Source: Clostridium algidicarnis DSM 15099 (lineage in GTDB: Bacteria; Bacillota; Clostridia; Clostridiales; Clostridiaceae). From it: DNA of 47,614 nt. A program made the translations under genes and the position numbers. Below the pieces are notes generated by a model. The model made no database searches. It was given only the letters and a program-made list of their open reading frames with translations, and had not been told where the DNA came from. The DNA is taken from contig NZ_PTIS01000020.1 of assembly GCF_002934235.1 (NCBI RefSeq), forward strand, positions 1-47,614. Direction: 5' to 3'. Each line of letters starts with the position of its first letter. The first letter of the stretch is position 1. Shown piece by piece: positions 15,960-25,710 of this stretch.

Positions 15960-16829
15960 ATGAAAGTACGTAAAGCAATAATACCTGCAGCAGGACTTGG
16001 TACTAGATTCTTACCTGCTACAAAGGCTCAACCAAAGGAAATGCTACCTATAGTAGATAAGCCAACACTTCAATACATAATAGAAGAGGCTGTAGACTCA
16101 GGTATAGAAGAAATTTTAATTATCACAGGAAGAAATAAAACCTCAATAGAAAATCATTTCGATAAATCCGTAGAACTAGAGCTTGAACTTGAGAAAAAGG
16201 GAAAGACTGATTTATTAGAAGAGGTAAGAAGAATTTCTGATATGGTAAATATTCACTACATTAGACAAAAGGAACCTAAGGGTTTAGGTCATGCCATATA
16301 TTGTGCAAAAAGCTTTATAGGAAATGAACCTTTTGCAGTTCTTCTTGGAGATGACATAGTTTATAATGAAGATAAGCCTTGTTTAAAGCAGATGATCGAG
16401 GTTTATGATAAGTATGAAACAAGTATACTAGGAGTTCAAGAAGTAGATAAAAAAGATGTAAATAAATATGGAATAGTAGATGGAAGTATTATAGAAGATA
16501 GAGTATATAATGTAAAGGATTTAGTAGAAAAGCCTTCGGTAGATTGTGCGCCATCAAATGTAGCTATACTAGGTAGATACATAATAAATCCATCAATATT
16601 TGAAATACTAGAACATACAAAGGCAGGAAAAGGCGGAGAAATCCAGCTTACAGATGCCTTAAAAGAGCTTGCCAAGAAGGAAAATATGTATGGTTATAAT
16701 TTCATAGGCAGAAGATATGATGTAGGAGACAAACAAGGCTTCTTAGAAGCAACTGTTGAGTACGCGCTTAGAAGGGATGACCTAAAGGAGGATTTCCTTA
16801 AATATTTAACTAATATTATTAAAAAATAG
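15960..16829 (+). CDS. galU: UTP-glucose-1-phosphate uridylyltransferase GalU
   Basis: A protein of about 289 residues making UDP-glucose. The nucleotidyltransferase signature KAIIPAAGLGTRFLPATKAQ opens the protein, with KEMLPIVDKP, the metal-site GDDIVY and FIGRRYDVGDKQGFL near the end. Of three consecutive ATGs (15954, 15957, 15960), the third is best spaced from GAGAGG. It leads the surface polysaccharide region and supplies substrate for GalE at 34182. It has its own terminator and so is transcribed separately from the main cluster. Confidence 0.95.
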   Translation: MKVRKAIIPAAGLGTRFLPATKAQPKEMLPIVDKPTLQYIIEEAVDSGIEEILIITGRNKTSIENHFDKSVELELELEKKGKTDLLEEVRRISDMVNIHYIRQKEPKGLGHAIYCAKSFIGNEPFAVLLGDDIVYNEDKPCLKQMIEVYDKYETSILGVQEVDKKDVNKYGIVDGSIIEDRVYNVKDLVEKPSVDCAPSNVAILGRYIINPSIFEILEHTKAGKGGEIQLTDALKELAKKENMYGYNFIGRRYDVGDKQGFLEATVEYALRRDDLKEDFLKYLTNIIKK

Positions 16830-16887
16830 ATAAAAATATAATATTTTAAGCTATATTAAAATAAAAACATAGTAAAAACATAAGAAT

Positions 16888-16919
16888 GAGTAGTACAGTT
16901 CTTTGTTCTACTTATTTTT
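16888..16919 (+). terminator. Probable terminator after galU
   Basis: An imperfect hairpin (AGTAGTACAG / TTGTTCTACT, two mismatches or wobbles) followed by TATTTTTG. The rest of the 16830-17153 gap holds the promoter below and no gene. Confidence 0.5.
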
Positions 16920-17039
16920 GTGTTTGATATTATAAGATTTTATTATAAAAATCAGTATAATTATTTAATACCATTATGATGCAATGTAAAGTATAATCTA
17001 TATATTAAAGATAAGTTGTAAAACTGAATTGTGTGTTAA

Positions 17040-17068
17040 TGGACTTTGACTTTTAAAAATGATATAAT
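17040..17068 (+). promoter_or_regulatory. Probable promoter of the main polysaccharide operon
   Basis: TGGACT (17040-17045), a 17-base spacer and a perfect TATAAT (17063-17068). It sits 85 bases before the 4,6-dehydratase start and is the only strong candidate ahead of a run of tightly spaced + strand genes. Confidence 0.5.
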
Positions 17069-17153
17069 TATACAGAAAACAGGTAAAAAAAGTGTTTTAA
17101 CATGTAATTAAACTTTGAAAACTAATAGATATATACATAGTGGGGGAGAAGTT

Positions 17154-19040
17154 ATGCAAAAATTTAAAAAGGCTACTTTAGTTATAATAGATATATTTTC
17201 TATAAATGTAGCTTATATAATAGCCTTTAGTTTAATTTATTATGATGTTCCAAGACTTTATTTTGATTCATTTAAAAAGGATACAATAATAATTTCTTTA
17301 ATTTATATAGTTATATTTTATATAATGAAGCTATATGAAAGCTTGTGGAACTACGCCAGTGTAGATGAGCTTATGATGGTGGTTGGTGCTAATATTTTAG
17401 CAGGAGTTGCATCTGCATTATTCGGATATACATTAGGAAGCTTTATACCAATAAATGTCCATATTATAGCAGTGGTTATGTCTACAGCTCTTACCTTAGG
17501 ATTCAGGCTTTTCTTTAGGTTATATAGACGAGGAGTTTTATCTGTTTATGTAAGGCATAATAGAAATAGAAATAGGGTAATGGTTATAGGAGCAGGATCT
17601 GGCGGGAATATGATAATAAAAGAAATGCTCACAAGAAAAGAAAAGAGTTACAATCCTGTGGCAATAATCGATGATAGTTCATATAAAAAAGGTAAAAGTA
17701 CATGTGGTGTAAAAGTTATGGGCAATAGAAATGATATAGAAAGAATTGCAAAAGAACAAAGAATAGATACAATACTAATTGCAATACCTTCTCTTAATCA
17801 GAAAAACAAGGCGGAAATCATTAATATTTGTAAAAAGACTGGATGCAAGCTTCAAATAATACCAGGACTTTATGAAATACTTAATGGACAGGCTAAATTA
17901 AATACCATGAGAGATGTTAGTGTTGAGGATCTACTTGGTAGAGATAAGATAAATCTTGATGATAAAGGAATATCAGAATACATACATAATAAAGTTGTAA
18001 TGGTTACCGGCGGTGGAGGCTCTATAGGCTCAGAGCTTTGCAGGCAGATAGCCATTTTTAATCCAAAAGAACTTATAATATTCGATATATATGAAAATAA
18101 TGCCTACGATATACAAAACGAATTGAAATATAACTATCCTAGTCTAAACCTAAAAGTTTTAATAGGGTCTATCAGAGACAAAAAAAGATTAGAAACAATA
18201 TTTTGTAAATATAAGCCAGAGGTAGTATTTAATGCAGCAGCCCATAAGCATGTACCCTTAATGGAAGAAAGCCCAGGAGAAGCCATAAAGAACAATGTTT
18301 TTGGAACATTAAACTTAGCAGAAACTGCAGATAAATATGGTGTAAAAAGATTCGTTATGATATCTACAGATAAAGCTGTAAACCCTACTAATGTAATGGG
18401 AGCCTCTAAAAGAATTTGTGAAATGATAATACAAGCTATGGATAAAGTAAGTAAAACAGAATTCGTAGCAGTAAGATTTGGAAATGTTCTAGGCAGCAAC
18501 GGCTCAGTAATACCGTTATTTAAAAAGCAAATAGCTAAAGGTGGACCAATTACATTAACCCATAAAGAGATAACAAGATTCTTCATGTTAATACCAGAAG
18601 CAGCTCAGCTAGTAATTCAGGCAGGAGCCTATGCAAAAGGTGGAGAAATCTTCGTATTAGATATGGGAAGTCCTATTAAAATATACGACTTAGCCACAGC
18701 CCTTATAAAACTATCAGGACTTGTACCAAATGAAGATATAGAAATAAAAGTAACAGGCCTAAGACCCGGAGAAAAGCTGTATGAAGAGCTACTAATGTCA
18801 GAAGAAGGACTAGAAGAAACTAGGCACGACAAAATCTTCATAGGAAGACCAACCTACACAAACATAGAAGAGCTAAAGAGAAATCTTAACTCATTAAAAT
18901 TTGTATTAGACAATGACAATATAGAAGAAATAAAAAATAGCATAAAACAAATGGTGCCAACATATAGGGAAGCCACTTCAACTAAACTAGATGTAAATAA
19001 AGATAAGATTTCAGAGAAAGAAGTGGTGGCTAGTATTTAA
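17154..19040 (+). CDS. UDP-sugar 4,6-dehydratase, FlaA1/PglF/CapD-like membrane type
   Basis: A protein of about 628 residues. ATG 17154 follows GGGGGAG; an upstream TTG lacks a ribosome site. Four N-terminal membrane helices (about 1-130) are followed by a first Rossmann domain (VMVIGAGSGGNMI) and a second NAD-binding SDR domain (VTGGGGSIGSELCRQI near 285). The catalytic region STDKAVNPTNVMGASKR has the Met-xxx-Lys arrangement of the long 4,6-dehydratases (WbpM, PglF). It would convert UDP-GlcNAc to the 4-keto-6-deoxy sugar, feeding the aminotransferase just downstream. This is the first step toward a bacillosamine- or FucNAc-type initiating sugar. Confidence 0.92.
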   Translation: MQKFKKATLVIIDIFSINVAYIIAFSLIYYDVPRLYFDSFKKDTIIISLIYIVIFYIMKLYESLWNYASVDELMMVVGANILAGVASALFGYTLGSFIPINVHIIAVVMSTALTLGFRLFFRLYRRGVLSVYVRHNRNRNRVMVIGAGSGGNMIIKEMLTRKEKSYNPVAIIDDSSYKKGKSTCGVKVMGNRNDIERIAKEQRIDTILIAIPSLNQKNKAEIINICKKTGCKLQIIPGLYEILNGQAKLNTMRDVSVEDLLGRDKINLDDKGISEYIHNKVVMVTGGGGSIGSELCRQIAIFNPKELIIFDIYENNAYDIQNELKYNYPSLNLKVLIGSIRDKKRLETIFCKYKPEVVFNAAAHKHVPLMEESPGEAIKNNVFGTLNLAETADKYGVKRFVMISTDKAVNPTNVMGASKRICEMIIQAMDKVSKTEFVAVRFGNVLGSNGSVIPLFKKQIAKGGPITLTHKEITRFFMLIPEAAQLVIQAGAYAKGGEIFVLDMGSPIKIYDLATALIKLSGLVPNEDIEIKVTGLRPGEKLYEELLMSEEGLEETRHDKIFIGRPTYTNIEELKRNLNSLKFVLDNDNIEEIKNSIKQMVPTYREATSTKLDVNKDKISEKEVVASI

Positions 19041-19068
19041 AATGATAAAGTAAAGAGGAGTTTAGATT

Positions 19069-20262
19069 ATGAAAATTTCGTTTTCACCACCAGATATTAC
19101 ACAAGAAGAAATAGATGAGGTAGTAGACACTTTAAGATCAGGATGGATAACAACTGGACCTAAAACAAAATTGTTTGAAGAAAAGATAGCTAATTACACA
19201 AATGCATCTAAAGCAGTATGCTTTAACTCAGCCACATCAGCTATGGAACTTACGCTTAGACTTTTAGGTGTGGGTGAGGGTGATGAAGTAATTACATCTG
19301 CATACACATATACAGCTTCAGCAAGTGTTATACATCATGTAGGAGCAAAGATAGTCCTTGTTGATACAGCAAAAGATTCATTCCAAATGGATTATGAAAA
19401 ATTAGAACATGCAATAACAGACAAAACAAAGGCAATTATACCTGTTGATATTGCAGGGGTTATGTGTGATTATGATAAGATATTTGAAATAGTTAATAAT
19501 AAGCAGAACCTTTTCAGTCCATCAAATGAGATCCAAAAGGCTATAAACCGAGTTATTGTTTTGGCAGATGGGGCTCATTCTTTAGGGGCTACATATAAGG
19601 GTAAAAAAAGTGGAGAAGTTGCAGACTTTACCTGTTTTTCCTTCCATGCAGTAAAAAACTTAACTACTGCTGAGGGTGGTGCAGCAACTTGGAGAGATAT
19701 TCCTAATATTAATAATAATGATATATACACACAATACATGTTGTTATCACTTCATGGGCAAACAAAAGATGCCTTTGCTAAAACAGACCCAGGATCATGG
19801 GAATATGATATCATTTATCCTGCTTATAAGTGTAATATGACAGATATTATGGCATCTTTAGGACTTGCACAATTAAAAAGATATGATGCAATCTTAGAAA
19901 GAAGAAAACAAATTATAAATATGTATGATAAAGCTCTAGAAAATGGTGGAGCTACTAGCTTGAAACATTTCACTGATAAATCTTCTTCTAGCGGACACTT
20001 ATATTTAGTTAGATTGAATGATAAAGATGAAGATTATAGAAATATGGTTATTAAAGAAATGGCTGAAAAAGGCATTGCAACTAATGTACATTATAAGCCT
20101 CTACCTATGCATACTGCGTATAAAAACCTAGGATTTAATATAAAAGATTATCCTAATGCATTTAATATGTATAGAAATGAGATTACATTACCTCTTCATA
20201 CCTTGCTTAGTGACGAAGAAGTTGAGTATGTTACAGAATGCTTGAAAGAAATTGTTAAATAA
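19069..20262 (+). CDS. DegT/DnrJ/EryC1 family sugar aminotransferase (PglE-like)
   Basis: A 397-residue PLP enzyme. It has SGWITTGP near the N-terminus, the cofactor-phosphate region CFNSATSAMEL, Asp167 (LADGAH) and the Schiff-base Lys196 in SFHAVKNLTTAEGG. It lies 28 bases after the 4,6-dehydratase with RBS GAGGAG. It probably aminates the C4 keto group to give UDP-4-amino-4,6-dideoxy-GlcNAc, as PglE or LegC-type enzymes do. The regiochemistry is inferred from context. Confidence 0.9.
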   Translation: MKISFSPPDITQEEIDEVVDTLRSGWITTGPKTKLFEEKIANYTNASKAVCFNSATSAMELTLRLLGVGEGDEVITSAYTYTASASVIHHVGAKIVLVDTAKDSFQMDYEKLEHAITDKTKAIIPVDIAGVMCDYDKIFEIVNNKQNLFSPSNEIQKAINRVIVLADGAHSLGATYKGKKSGEVADFTCFSFHAVKNLTTAEGGAATWRDIPNINNNDIYTQYMLLSLHGQTKDAFAKTDPGSWEYDIIYPAYKCNMTDIMASLGLAQLKRYDAILERRKQIINMYDKALENGGATSLKHFTDKSSSSGHLYLVRLNDKDEDYRNMVIKEMAEKGIATNVHYKPLPMHTAYKNLGFNIKDYPNAFNMYRNEITLPLHTLLSDEEVEYVTECLKEIVK

Positions 20263-20311
20263 TAAGTATGAGATTTAGAAGAGGAAATTATTAATATAAG
20301 GAGTGGATATC

Positions 20312-20953
20312 TTGTATGTAAACATATTTAAACGATTATTTGATATTGTTTTTGCAATAATACTTATGCCAATTTTTTTAATTGTCTATATGATAGTGGT
20401 AGTAGCTATTAAAGTGGAAGATAAAGGTCCGGTGTTTTATTTTGGTGAGCGTCTTGGGCGATATGGTAAATCATTTAAAATGTATAAGTTCCGTTCAATG
20501 AAAGTCAATGCTCCGGATTGGCGACTAGAGGATGGATCTACATTTAATGGTGAAGAAGATCCTAGACAAACAAAAGTAGGTAAGATTTTAAGAAAGACAA
20601 GCATAGATGAGATTCCACAGATTTTAAACATTATCAAAGGAGATATGAGTTTTATAGGTCCAAGACCCGATCCTACAGATTGGCTAGAACGATATTTAGA
20701 AGAGGATAAGGTGTTGCTTAATGTATTACCTGGTGTAACAGGGTATAATCAAGCATATTATAGAAATTCTTCAGATGGGCGTAAAAAAACTGATAATGAT
20801 GTGTATTACGCTAAAAATGTTTCTTTTATTATGGATTTAAAAATCTTTTTTGTAACACTAGTATCAGTACTTTGCAGAAAAAATATATACACACCTAATT
20901 TAGATATAGAAAAGTCCAAGGTAAATAAAAAAACATATAACTTGATTAAATAG
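20312..20953 (+). CDS. Initiating sugar-phosphate transferase (PglC/WbaP-like)
   Basis: A 213-residue monotopic phosphoglycosyltransferase with one N-terminal hydrophobic hairpin (FDIVFAIILMPIFLIVYMIVV). Conserved elements are GPVFYFGERLGRYGKSFKMYKFRSM, the catalytic Asp-Glu pair in TSIDEIPQ, and PRPDPTDW. It transfers a sugar-1-phosphate to undecaprenyl phosphate, the committing step of repeat-unit assembly. AAGGAG at 20298 fits TTG 20312 better than GTG 20303, which overlaps it. Together with the two preceding genes it matches a bacillosamine-type initiation module (PglF, PglE, PglC). Confidence 0.93.
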   Translation: MYVNIFKRLFDIVFAIILMPIFLIVYMIVVVAIKVEDKGPVFYFGERLGRYGKSFKMYKFRSMKVNAPDWRLEDGSTFNGEEDPRQTKVGKILRKTSIDEIPQILNIIKGDMSFIGPRPDPTDWLERYLEEDKVLLNVLPGVTGYNQAYYRNSSDGRKKTDNDVYYAKNVSFIMDLKIFFVTLVSVLCRKNIYTPNLDIEKSKVNKKTYNLIK

Positions 20954-20963
20954 GAGATGAAAT

Positions 20964-22079
20964 ATGCTTAGAGAGATAGGTAGCGAATTTCATATAGAAT
21001 CAGAAGTAAGTAATAAATTAGATGGAAATTTGAATACAACTCAAAAAAAATATGCTGACTATAGATATACTAGAAGTGGGAGAGAGGCCATAGGATTTAT
21101 ATTAAATGAAATAGTGACTTCTAAAAAAGTTGCGTTACTTCCTACATATATATGTAAGTCAATGCTTCAGCCATTTTTAAACAAAGGATATTCTATTGAA
21201 TATTTCGGGATAGATGAAAATTTTAATCCAAATTTAAAAGATATAGAAAGAGCATTGTGTAAAGATCCGGATGTTATGCTTGTAATTGATTGGTTTGGTA
21301 TGAGCAGAAATCAAGATGCAGTATGTTTAGCTAAAGAACATTCTAAACAGTTAGTAATTTTATCCGACTGTACCCATAGCTATTTTAATGATTCAATGAC
21401 ATTTGAACCTGACTTTATTGTAGCTAGCTTAAGAAAATGGTTTGCACTTCCTGATGGTGCCGTTGCAATAAATTGTAAATGCAATTTTGAGAATAAATTA
21501 GAATTTAATGATAATGTCTTTTATCATCATAGAAAAGAAGCAATGAGATTAAAATCCAATTATATTAATAATAGAGAAAAGGCTTTAAAAACCCAATATA
21601 GAAAGTTACTATCAGAAGCGGAAGCTTCCATTGAGTTAGATGATAGGATATTAGGAATATCACCATTTTCTTTATCAATAATAAATCAAATGGATTTTGA
21701 TTATATGAAACGAAAGCGCAGAGAAAATTTTAATATACTTTATAATTTGATTGATAAATCCCTCGGTATGCCTATAGTAAACAAAATGATAACAGAAAAT
21801 GACTGTCCATTTTGTTTTCCTATTATAGTAGAGAATAATAGAGATCAGATACAAGAATGGCTTGCAGAGAATGGTATATACTGCCCGGTATTGTGGCCAC
21901 TTCCAGACGAGGTTTATTTAAACTATGGTATTTCTGCTTATTTATCTGATAATATGTTATCAATTCCGTGTGATCAAAGATATTCAGCAGATGATATGGA
22001 ATACATAGCAAAAACAATTAAGGCTTTTTTAGGGAGGAAACAACATGAAACAACAAAAATTAATGATTCTTGGAGTTAG
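20964..22079 (+). CDS. Divergent DegT-like PLP aminotransferase-fold protein
   Basis: A 371-residue protein of the PLP fold type I group. It contains RSGREAIGFIL (cofactor pocket), Asp135 in LSDCTHSY and Lys158 in ASLRKWFALPDGAVA, where family members place the Schiff-base Lys. It differs strongly from the two regular DegT aminotransferases of this cluster. The following ATP-grasp gene overlaps its last 35 bases, so the two are translationally coupled and probably act on the same intermediate, possibly building or attaching an amino-acid-like substituent. The exact reaction is unknown. Confidence 0.7.
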   Translation: MLREIGSEFHIESEVSNKLDGNLNTTQKKYADYRYTRSGREAIGFILNEIVTSKKVALLPTYICKSMLQPFLNKGYSIEYFGIDENFNPNLKDIERALCKDPDVMLVIDWFGMSRNQDAVCLAKEHSKQLVILSDCTHSYFNDSMTFEPDFIVASLRKWFALPDGAVAINCKCNFENKLEFNDNVFYHHRKEAMRLKSNYINNREKALKTQYRKLLSEAEASIELDDRILGISPFSLSIINQMDFDYMKRKRRENFNILYNLIDKSLGMPIVNKMITENDCPFCFPIIVENNRDQIQEWLAENGIYCPVLWPLPDEVYLNYGISAYLSDNMLSIPCDQRYSADDMEYIAKTIKAFLGRKQHETTKINDSWS

Positions 22080-23232
22080 CGAGTTGCAGTTACCTGCCAT
22101 ATTAAAAGCTAAGGAAAAAGGGTTATATGTAATCGGCGTTGATATGAATAAGAATGCTGTTGGAGTTAAATATGTAGATGAGTTTTATGAATTAAGTACT
22201 ATTGATACAGGAGGTATATTAGATAAAGCAGTAGAATTGGGTATTGATGGAATAATGACACTTGCAACGGATATGCCAATGCGTTCAGTTGCAGCAGTTG
22301 GTGAGCGGTTGAATTTAACTACAATAACTCAAAAAACAGCTATAATGGCTACAGATAAGGCTAGGATGAGAGAACAACTTTCAAATTGTAATGTTCCAAT
22401 ACCTTTTTTTTCTTCTGTTTTAACATATGAAGAATTTGAAAAAGCAGTGAATTCTTTTCATGGAGATATTATAATCAAGCCTTCTGATAGTTCAGGTAGT
22501 AGAGGGGTTTATTTATTGAGGGACAGAAATGAATTAGAAAAGACGTATGAATATAGTAGAAAATTTTCTAAAACTGGTGAAGTTGTAGTTGAAGAATATA
22601 TGAGTGGACCTGAAGTTAGTGTAGAGACAATTACTATTAAGGGGGTTACACATATTATAGCTATAACAGATAAAGAAACTAGTGGTCATCCATACTTTGT
22701 AGAGATGGGTCATTCAATACAATCATTATTATCTGAAGATATGAAGGAAGATATTAAAAAAGTTACTAAAGCAGCTATAACAGCCCTAGGAATTGATAAT
22801 AGTTCAGCTCATACAGAGATTATTGTTACAAGTAAAGGTGCAAAAGTTGTTGAATTAGGTGCTAGACTCGGAGGCGATAATATTACAACTTCATTAGTAC
22901 CACTAGCAACTGGCATAGATATGGTAGAAGCTTGCATTGATCTAGCATTGGGGAATAAGCCTAATATAAATAAAAGGTTTAACAAAGGTGCTGCGATTAG
23001 GTACTTTAATTCAAATAGTGGAACTTTATCAAAGGTTGAAGGTATAGAAAAAGTAAGAAATAATGAAGGTATACAAGGTATACTTATATCTAAGTCCATT
23101 GGTGATAAGATAAATAAAATAAGAAGTAGTGTAGACAGAATAGGATATGTTATTTCACAAGCTGAATCAACTGAAAAAGCAATAGATATTTGTAAGAAAA
23201 CTATTAATGAAATTAAGATCATAATTGATTAA
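22045..23232 (+). CDS. ATP-grasp ligase (carbamoyl-phosphate-synthase-like)
   Basis: A 395-residue protein: pre-ATP-grasp domain (MILGVSELQLPAILKAKEKG), ATP-binding region with IIKPSDSSGSRGV near 150 and VEEYMSGPEVSVET, and metal-binding GARLGGDNI near 275. ATP-grasp enzymes join carboxylates to amines through acyl-phosphates. ATG 22045 with GGGAGG lies inside the preceding gene, so the 35-base overlap is real. It may couple an amino acid or other acid to the 4-amino sugar made upstream. I cannot determine the substrate. Confidence 0.85.
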   Translation: MKQQKLMILGVSELQLPAILKAKEKGLYVIGVDMNKNAVGVKYVDEFYELSTIDTGGILDKAVELGIDGIMTLATDMPMRSVAAVGERLNLTTITQKTAIMATDKARMREQLSNCNVPIPFFSSVLTYEEFEKAVNSFHGDIIIKPSDSSGSRGVYLLRDRNELEKTYEYSRKFSKTGEVVVEEYMSGPEVSVETITIKGVTHIIAITDKETSGHPYFVEMGHSIQSLLSEDMKEDIKKVTKAAITALGIDNSSAHTEIIVTSKGAKVVELGARLGGDNITTSLVPLATGIDMVEACIDLALGNKPNINKRFNKGAAIRYFNSNSGTLSKVEGIEKVRNNEGIQGILISKSIGDKINKIRSSVDRIGYVISQAESTEKAIDICKKTINEIKIIID

Positions 23233-23251
23233 TAAATTAAGGGGTAAATCA

Positions 23252-24490
23252 ATGAAAAACATATGGATAATAAACCATTATTCAATGCCACCGGAATATG
23301 AGACTAGGGTTAGAAATAATATAATGGCTAAATATTTAATACAAAAGGGATATAAAGTAAAAATATTTGCTGCTAGTACTATACATAATACAGATATCAA
23401 CCTTATTAAGGATAGAAAAAAGTTGTATATAAAAAAGACATATGATGGATTGGATTTTGTTCATATAAAAACATCAAATTATTCTGGTAATGGGATATCA
23501 AGAATAATTAATATGTTACAATTTCCATTAAGGCTACTTAAGGTATCAAAAAAAATTGGTGAAAAGCCAGATGTAATAATATGTGATTTAGAAGCAATTT
23601 TTGCTTGGTCACCATATTTAGTAGCCAAGAGGTTCAAATCAAAGTTTATATTGGAAGTTCGAGATCTGTGGCCAGAGTCTATAGTTGTTTATAAGAATAT
23701 CTCAAAGAACAATCCAATTATTCGGATTTTATATAAAGTTGAAAAGTGGATTTATAAAAGGTCTGATAAACTTGTATTTTCTATGGAAGGTGGAAAAGAT
23801 TATATTGTTAATAAAGGATGGAATAAGGACATGAACATGTCAAAAATACATTATATTAATAATGGTGTAGATCTCCAACAATTTAATTATAATAAGGAAA
23901 ATTATATTACAAAAGATGTGGACTTGGATAATGAAGATACTTTTAAGGTAGTATATGCTGGTTCCATAAGACAAGCAAATAATGTTAGAAAAATAGTAGA
24001 TGTGGCAGAGACAATCAAGAAAAAGGGCAATATAAATATAAAATTCTTAATATACGGAGATGGTTCTGATAAAGAAGTCTTAGAAAAATATTGCATGGAA
24101 GGTAATATTAATAATATCGTGTTTAAAGGACATTTAGAAAAGAATAAGATACCTTATATATTAAGTAAGTGTGATTTAAATATAATGCATTTTTCTCAAA
24201 GTAGTTTAAAAAAATATGGATCTAGTATGAACAAGATGTTTGACTATCTTGCAAGTGGAAAACCTTCTCTCTCTGATTGTGAATTTGGATATGATACTTT
24301 TAATGGGTACAAAGGTGGAGTATCAATAGATAATGCTAACTCAGAAGTTTTAGCTGAGAATATAATTAAATTTTATAACATGCCAAAAGAAGAGTATAAT
24401 AATTATTGTAATAATGCTTTAAAAGCAGCAAAAGATTTTGATTTTAAAGTTTTAACTGATAAGTTAGAGAAGGTAATATTAGAAGATTAA
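23252..24490 (+). CDS. Glycosyltransferase family 4 (WbuB-like)
   Basis: A protein of about 412 residues, GT-B fold. The N-terminal acceptor domain has HYSMPPEYETRVRNNIMAKYL as in WbuB-type FucNAc/QuiNAc transferases. The C-terminal domain has VVYAGSIRQANNVRKIV and the donor-site E/G-rich MFDYLASGKP. ATG 23252 follows AAGGGG and I prefer it to 23225. It probably adds the second sugar to the lipid-linked initiating sugar on the cytoplasmic side. Confidence 0.88.
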   Translation: MKNIWIINHYSMPPEYETRVRNNIMAKYLIQKGYKVKIFAASTIHNTDINLIKDRKKLYIKKTYDGLDFVHIKTSNYSGNGISRIINMLQFPLRLLKVSKKIGEKPDVIICDLEAIFAWSPYLVAKRFKSKFILEVRDLWPESIVVYKNISKNNPIIRILYKVEKWIYKRSDKLVFSMEGGKDYIVNKGWNKDMNMSKIHYINNGVDLQQFNYNKENYITKDVDLDNEDTFKVVYAGSIRQANNVRKIVDVAETIKKKGNINIKFLIYGDGSDKEVLEKYCMEGNINNIVFKGHLEKNKIPYILSKCDLNIMHFSQSSLKKYGSSMNKMFDYLASGKPSLSDCEFGYDTFNGYKGGVSIDNANSEVLAENIIKFYNMPKEEYNNYCNNALKAAKDFDFKVLTDKLEKVILED

Positions 24491-24511
24491 AGTTAAAGGA
24501 CGGTGTAGATA

Positions 24512-25699
24512 TTGCAAATACCATTAATTAATCTAAAGAAGCAATATGAAACAATAAAGGAAGAGTCTGATAAAGATGTTTTAGAAGTATTAAATTCAGC
24601 TAATTACATAATGGGGCAAAATGTAAAAGGATTTGAGAAGGAATTCAGTGACTACTTAGGTGGAACAAATAGTATATCTGTAGGAAATGGTACTGATGCA
24701 CTAATTATAGCTTTAAAGGCATTAGGTATAGGTGAAGGAGATGAAGTTATAACTACTACCTTCACATTTTTTGCAACAGCGGAAAGTATATCTTCAGTAG
24801 GGGCAACTCCAGTATTTGTAGATGTAAGGTTAGATACGTTTAATATGGATGTTACAAAAATAGAAGAAAAGATTACATCAAAAACAAAAGCAATTATGCC
24901 AGTTCATATTTTTGGTCAGCCAGCAGATATGGATGAAATAAATGAAATAGCTAAAAGATATAATTTAAAGGTTATAGAGGATGCATGCCAGGCAATTGGA
25001 TCTGAGTATAAAGGGAAAAAAGTTGGAACTCTAGGAGATATAGCTTGTTTTTCATTCTTTCCTACAAAGAACTTAGGCTGCGCTGGTGATGGTGGAATGA
25101 TAGTAACTAAGGATAAGAACTTGGAGGTTATATGTAGGGCACTTAGAACCCATGGTAGTGGCGAAAATGGGAATAAGGCCTATAATTTGCTTAATGATAT
25201 AAAAGAAAACGTAGACGAAGATAAAAGCACGGACAATACAGTATATAATCCTCTTAAATACTACAATTATCTTGTGGGATATAACTCTAGGCTAGATGAG
25301 CTTCAAGCAGCTATATTAAGGATAAAACTAAGAAAACTTGATACTTGGAATGCAAAGAGAAGAGAAAATGCAAGCTTTTACAATGAAAGCTTAAAAGATA
25401 CAGATTTAATAACACCTTATGAAGAGGGAAAATTAAAACATGTATACCATATGTACATACTTCAATCAGAAAAGAGAGAAGAAATAGTATCTCACTTAAA
25501 AGATAACGGAATAGCTACAGGAATCTACTATCCGGTACCTATTCATCTTCAAAAAGTTTATAAGAGCTTAGGGTATAAGGTTGGAGATATGCCAAATGGA
25601 GAGTATCTATCGGAAAGAACCTTTGCAATACCTATGTTTGCTGAATTAAGTAAAGAAGAAAAAAAATTTATTGTAGACACAATAAAAGAATTCAGATAG
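24512..25699 (+). CDS. DegT/DnrJ/EryC1 aminotransferase (WbpE-like)
   Basis: A 395-residue PLP enzyme with Asp157 (VIEDACQAIGSEYKGK) and Schiff-base Lys186 (SFFPTKNLGCAGDGG). TTG start with AAAGGACGGTG upstream. Followed immediately by an N-acyltransferase, a UDP-sugar dehydrogenase and a Gfo/Idh oxidase, this is the set used for UDP-2,3-diacetamido-2,3-dideoxy-uronic acids in Pseudomonas (WbpA, WbpB, WbpE, WbpD). It would aminate the 3-keto-uronate. The match is by family and context. Confidence 0.88.
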   Translation: MQIPLINLKKQYETIKEESDKDVLEVLNSANYIMGQNVKGFEKEFSDYLGGTNSISVGNGTDALIIALKALGIGEGDEVITTTFTFFATAESISSVGATPVFVDVRLDTFNMDVTKIEEKITSKTKAIMPVHIFGQPADMDEINEIAKRYNLKVIEDACQAIGSEYKGKKVGTLGDIACFSFFPTKNLGCAGDGGMIVTKDKNLEVICRALRTHGSGENGNKAYNLLNDIKENVDEDKSTDNTVYNPLKYYNYLVGYNSRLDELQAAILRIKLRKLDTWNAKRRENASFYNESLKDTDLITPYEEGKLKHVYHMYILQSEKREEIVSHLKDNGIATGIYYPVPIHLQKVYKSLGYKVGDMPNGEYLSERTFAIPMFAELSKEEKKFIVDTIKEFR

Positions 25700-25710
25700 G
25701 AGAGTAGTTT

